NCBI GenBank assembly: GCA_044425705.1
Contig: JAWXVD010000078.1
Coordinates: forward strand, 1-16,291
From: JAWXVD01 sp044425705
GTDB taxonomy: Bacteria; Bacillota; Clostridia; Lachnospirales; Lachnospiraceae
Reading direction: 5' to 3'
Length of the DNA stretch: 16,291 nt
The position numbers and the translations under genes were made by a program. Positions 14,227 through 16,291 of this stretch are shown one piece after another; position 1 is the stretch's first letter, and every line of letters begins with the position of its first letter. Under the pieces are notes generated by a model, which saw only the letters and a program-made list of their open reading frames with translations, was not told the origin of the DNA and did not search any database.

Positions 14227-15252
14227 ATGAAACAAAAAAAGAGCTTACTTATATTATGTGGAATATTAGCAGTCTTAGTGATTGCATATTTAGGAATCAC
14301 AAAATATATGGAAAATAAAGAAGCAAAAGAATTAGAAGAAGCAGCACAATTAGAAGCTGATAGTATTATTTATATATCGAATCTTTCAGAGGAAGAAATT
14401 GTAGGTGTTACATGGGCTTATACAGAAAACTTATGCTTTACTTTAGTAGATGATACATGGTGTTATTTTAGTGATGATACAATTGCAATACAAGAGTACT
14501 ACGTAACATCTGTCATCAGCACATTTGAAACGTTGGTTGCAACAAGAGAGTTAGAAGGTGGAGATAGTTTGGCTGATTATGGACTAGAGGAACCACGTGC
14601 ATATGTAACATTGGAATTAGCATCAGGCGAAGAAAGCACATTCTATATTGGCAATATGGCAGGCGAAGATTATTACTTGGCAGTAGATGATAAAGAAACT
14701 GTCTATACAGTCAGTAGTTCAGTGATTAGCAGTATTTCCTATGGAATAGCAGATATTATAGAAAATGATACTTTCCCAACAATCACTAGTACACAGATGG
14801 AGGAAGTAACGATTACAGAAGCTGGAGAACAAGTGGTTTATACAACAGATGATGAAGGTGTGTTTGATAGTATTGCTGGTGGAGTAGGTGTATTGAATTT
14901 TGATGTGTTAGCTGATGTTAATGCTAGTACTGTTTTAGAAAATTATGGATTGGATGAAGATTCTAGAATCGTGGTAGAATTCTTGTATAATGTTACAACA
15001 GAAGTAGAAGTTGTTGAAGAAGAATCTGAGGCAGAAGAAAGTGTTGATACTGAGGATGCAGAAGACAGCGATTTAGAAGAAATGACAGAAACAGAAGAAG
15101 CAACGGTGGAAACGATTGTAGAACAATTTGATGCTACATTATATATCGGTGCATTAGAGGAAGAAAGTGGATACTATTACTTCCAAGTAGAAGGATCAAA
15201 TATGGTATATATGATGATCAGTGATAGTATTGATATTATCTTGAATAGATAA
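14227..15252 (+). CDS. DUF4340 domain-containing membrane-anchored protein
   Basis: About 341 residues. An N-terminal membrane anchor (KKSLLILCGILAVLVIAYLGI) is followed by an extracytoplasmic DUF4340 region with the family's two repeated beta-rich units, for example LADYGLEEPRAYVTLELASG and FYIGNMAGEDYYLAVDDKETVYTV. A strongly acidic insertion of about 40 residues (near 258-300) interrupts the second unit before TLYIGALEEESGYYYFQVEG. DUF4340 proteins are often encoded beside GldG-like genes and are thought to be part of the same complex. GTG at 14212 is an alternative start giving five more residues, but AAAGG ends only one base from it; neither start has ideal spacing. It is the last gene of the operon. 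Confidence 0.85.
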   Translation: MKQKKSLLILCGILAVLVIAYLGITKYMENKEAKELEEAAQLEADSIIYISNLSEEEIVGVTWAYTENLCFTLVDDTWCYFSDDTIAIQEYYVTSVISTFETLVATRELEGGDSLADYGLEEPRAYVTLELASGEESTFYIGNMAGEDYYLAVDDKETVYTVSSSVISSISYGIADIIENDTFPTITSTQMEEVTITEAGEQVVYTTDDEGVFDSIAGGVGVLNFDVLADVNASTVLENYGLDEDSRIVVEFLYNVTTEVEVVEEESEAEESVDTEDAEDSDLEEMTETEEATVETIVEQFDATLYIGALEEESGYYYFQVEGSNMVYMMISDSIDIILNR

Positions 15253-15255
15253 GTA

Positions 15256-15312
15256 GATTGAAAATTAGATTTATAGCTGAGCAAAATAAATAAAAAATTT
15301 CAATAAGTCATG
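15256..15312 (+). repeat. Possible decayed third copy of the post-stop hairpin repeat
   Basis: Three bases after the DUF4340 stop, GATTGAAAATTAGATTT resembles the left arm of the repeats at 3235 and 12655. AAATTTCAATAAGTCATGG at 15294-15312 resembles their right arm plus tail, with about 20 unrelated bases between. The likeness is weaker than between the other two copies and could be chance in AT-rich DNA. Confidence 0.3.
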
Positions 15313-15314
15313 GT

Positions 15315-15345
15315 AAAAAGTCAACGAAAGTTGGCTTTTTTATTT
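15315..15345 (+). terminator. Rho-independent terminator of the ABC/GldG/DUF4340 operon
   Basis: AAAAAGTCAAC (15315-15325) pairs with GTTGGCTTTTT (15330-15340), one G-U pair, around a GAAA tetraloop, followed by TATTTT. This closes the four-gene operon and separates it from the repeat element and spoIIID. Confidence 0.88.
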
Positions 15346-15399
15346 TGTGTGGCCGTGAAAAATAACAGTAAAACGTGCATTATAATATGTATAAAATAA

Positions 15400-15543
15400 A
15401 ACTTTCATATTTAAGTTCAGTGATTTCACTTGCTTGCAAGGGTGAAATCACTGACGCTGAGGGTGAAAATTTGTTTTCACCCTTATGTGAACGTGGTACA
15501 ATAGAGAGTGGAAGTGAAATCACTGGACTTAAATATAAAACTT
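15400..15543. repeat. Nested palindromic repeat element
   Basis: An outer inverted repeat of 25 bp with one mismatch (15407-15431 with 15512-15536) extends to about 32 bp with two more mismatches. Inside, CAGTGATTTCAC (15418-15429) is also perfectly complementary to GTGAAATCACTG (15442-15453), so the left arm has two possible partners. A separate perfect 9-bp hairpin, GGGTGAAAA (15461-15469) with TTTTCACCC (15474-15482), sits in the middle. It fills most of the 366-base gap between the DUF4340 and spoIIID genes. Short open frames on both strands here are by-products of the symmetry. A decayed relative lies at 5409-5470. It has the look of a non-autonomous mobile element (MITE-like) or a structured RNA. 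Confidence 0.7.
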
Positions 15544-15582
15544 CCTTTTTGCCCCTTATACTTCTAAAGTGATTTGAAAAAG

Positions 15583-15590
15583 CATACACT
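15583..15590 (+). promoter_or_regulatory. Sigma-E-like -10 element upstream of spoIIID
   Basis: CATACACT at 15583-15590 fits the sigma-E -10 consensus CATACA-T and lies about 29 bases before the TTG start. Sigma-E drives spoIIID in the mother cell in Bacillus subtilis. The -35 region expected 14-15 bases upstream (TTCTAAA) is a poor match, so confidence is moderate. Confidence 0.5.
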
Positions 15591-15618
15591 GTAAAAACAA
15601 GTTGTGTAGGGGAATTTT

Positions 15619-15870
15619 TTGAAAACTTATATTGAAGAAAGAGCAGTGGAAATTGCTAATTATATTATTGAGAATAATGCAACAGTAAGACAGACAGCCA
15701 AGATGTTTGGCATTAGTAAAAGTACAGTACATAAGGATATTACAGAAAGACTTTTGCAAATTAATTCGTCTTTGGCAAAGGATGCTAGAAAAATATTAGA
15801 TGTGAATAAATCTGAGCGACATATTCGTGGAGGAATGGCAACTAAGGAAAAATATTTACATCAGCTTTGA
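15619..15870 (+). CDS. spoIIID: Stage III sporulation protein D, mother-cell transcription regulator
   Basis: Small DNA-binding regulator (83 residues, usual length) that acts in the mother cell during endospore formation, switching sigma-E genes on or off and preparing for sigma-K. The start is TTG at 15619, with AGGGG six bases upstream and no ATG nearby. The protein is highly conserved: IEERAVEIANYIIENNATV, a helix-turn-helix TAKMFGISKSTVHKDITERL (about 26-45), then INSSLAKDARKILDVNKSE and the C-terminal RHIRGGMATKEKYLH that also contacts DNA in this family. It is direct evidence that the organism is, or descends from, a spore former. Confidence 0.97.
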   Translation: MKTYIEERAVEIANYIIENNATVRQTAKMFGISKSTVHKDITERLLQINSSLAKDARKILDVNKSERHIRGGMATKEKYLHQL

Positions 15871-15944
15871 TGGTAGATGAGAGTAATAGGTATAGGATTC
15901 ATTGGTGACGTATATCATTGTCAGAAAGGGAAAGTGGGGGAATG

Positions 15945-16291
15945 ATGTTTACAAAAGAGGATTTAAGAAGGTTAATTATACCAATTGTGATAGAGCAAGT
16001 GTTGTTAGTGGCAGTAGGCATGGCAGATACTATCATGATTTCAAGTGTAGGTGAGGCGGCAGTTTCGGGGATATCATTGGTGGATAATATTAATGTATTG
16101 CTGATTAATATTTTTGCGGCCTTGGCAACAGGAGGAGCAGTGGTAATTGGCCATAGCCTTGGAACAGGTGGGAAAGAAAAAGCAGGAAAAGTGACAGAAC
16201 AACTTTTCCTATTCAATACCCTATTGTCTGTGGGCATCATGGTACTATTACTAGCTTGCCAACAATTTATTTTAACAGTGGTATTTGGTAG
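15945..16291 (+). CDS. MATE family efflux transporter (3' partial)
   Basis: The N-terminal 115 residues of a multidrug and toxin extrusion family protein, cut by the window end; full members have about 450 residues and 12 membrane helices, using Na+ or H+ gradients to export drugs or other cations. The visible part has FTKEDLRRLIIPIVIEQVLL, then VGMADTIMISSVGEAAVSG (the typical first-helix loop) and ATGGAVVIGHSLGTG, covering about two and a half helices. I chose the second of two adjacent ATGs (15945), four bases from GGGGG; 15942 is only one base from it. It starts 74 bases after spoIIID on the same strand; a functional link to sporulation is not implied. Confidence 0.88.
   Translation, partial: MFTKEDLRRLIIPIVIEQVLLVAVGMADTIMISSVGEAAVSGISLVDNINVLLINIFAALATGGAVVIGHSLGTGGKEKAGKVTEQLFLFNTLLSVGIMVLLLACQQFILTVVFG

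Noticed and set aside
15375..15589. Overlapping 65- and 69-residue open frames on both strands between the DUF4340 gene and spoIIID
   Set aside because: Both lie over the palindromic element and translate its arms; neither has a ribosome site with a good start, so they are by-products of the symmetry.

Overview
The window looks like the chromosome of a low-GC, Gram-positive, spore-forming anaerobe of the class Clostridia, most like Lachnospiraceae. The evidence is AT-rich codon use, strong AGGAGG-type ribosome sites, a clear spoIIID gene, a GntR-type regulator beside ispE and a DUF1934 gene beside murI. No phage, insertion sequence, CRISPR array, tRNA or rRNA is visible. Both ends cut through genes: ispE lacks its first codons and a MATE transporter lacks its 3' end.

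Region 1 (2-3341, + strand) is a compact envelope-precursor cluster: ispE (MEP isoprenoid pathway), a GntR/FCD regulator, an unrecognised 72-residue membrane-anchored protein, murI (D-glutamate for peptidoglycan) and a DUF1934 beta-barrel protein. It ends at a hairpin terminator shared with a convergent small membrane protein gene (3347-3823, - strand). That gene is divergent from a cardiolipin synthase gene (3935-5398).

Region 2 (5518-9908, + strand) holds single genes, each with its own signals: a lipoprotein that joins an FKBP-type prolyl isomerase domain to a trigger-factor-like C-terminal region, asnS, and a secreted coiled-coil NlpC/P60 peptidoglycan hydrolase of the PcsB/CwlO type. A long hairpin terminator separates the last from a convergent AIM24-family gene (9931-10620, - strand) that has a textbook sigma-A promoter.

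Region 3 (10935-15345, + strand) is a four-gene operon: ABC ATPase, ABC-2 permease, GldG-like auxiliary protein and a DUF4340 protein. It resembles the GldA/GldF/GldG gliding transporter of Bacteroidetes, but it sits in a spore-forming Firmicute where its substrate is unknown. It is the best candidate here for a poorly described system. A terminator with a GAAA tetraloop closes it.

Region 4 (15346-16291) has a palindromic repeat element of about 145 bp, then spoIIID with a TTG start and a sigma-E-like -10 box, then the start of a MATE efflux gene.

Two sets of small intergenic repeats run through the window. One is a hairpin element placed exactly after stop codons (3235 and 12655, with a possible decayed copy at 15256). 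The other is a larger nested palindrome at 15400-15543 with a decayed, inverted partner at 5409-5470. They are the main structures that ordinary gene calls do not explain.
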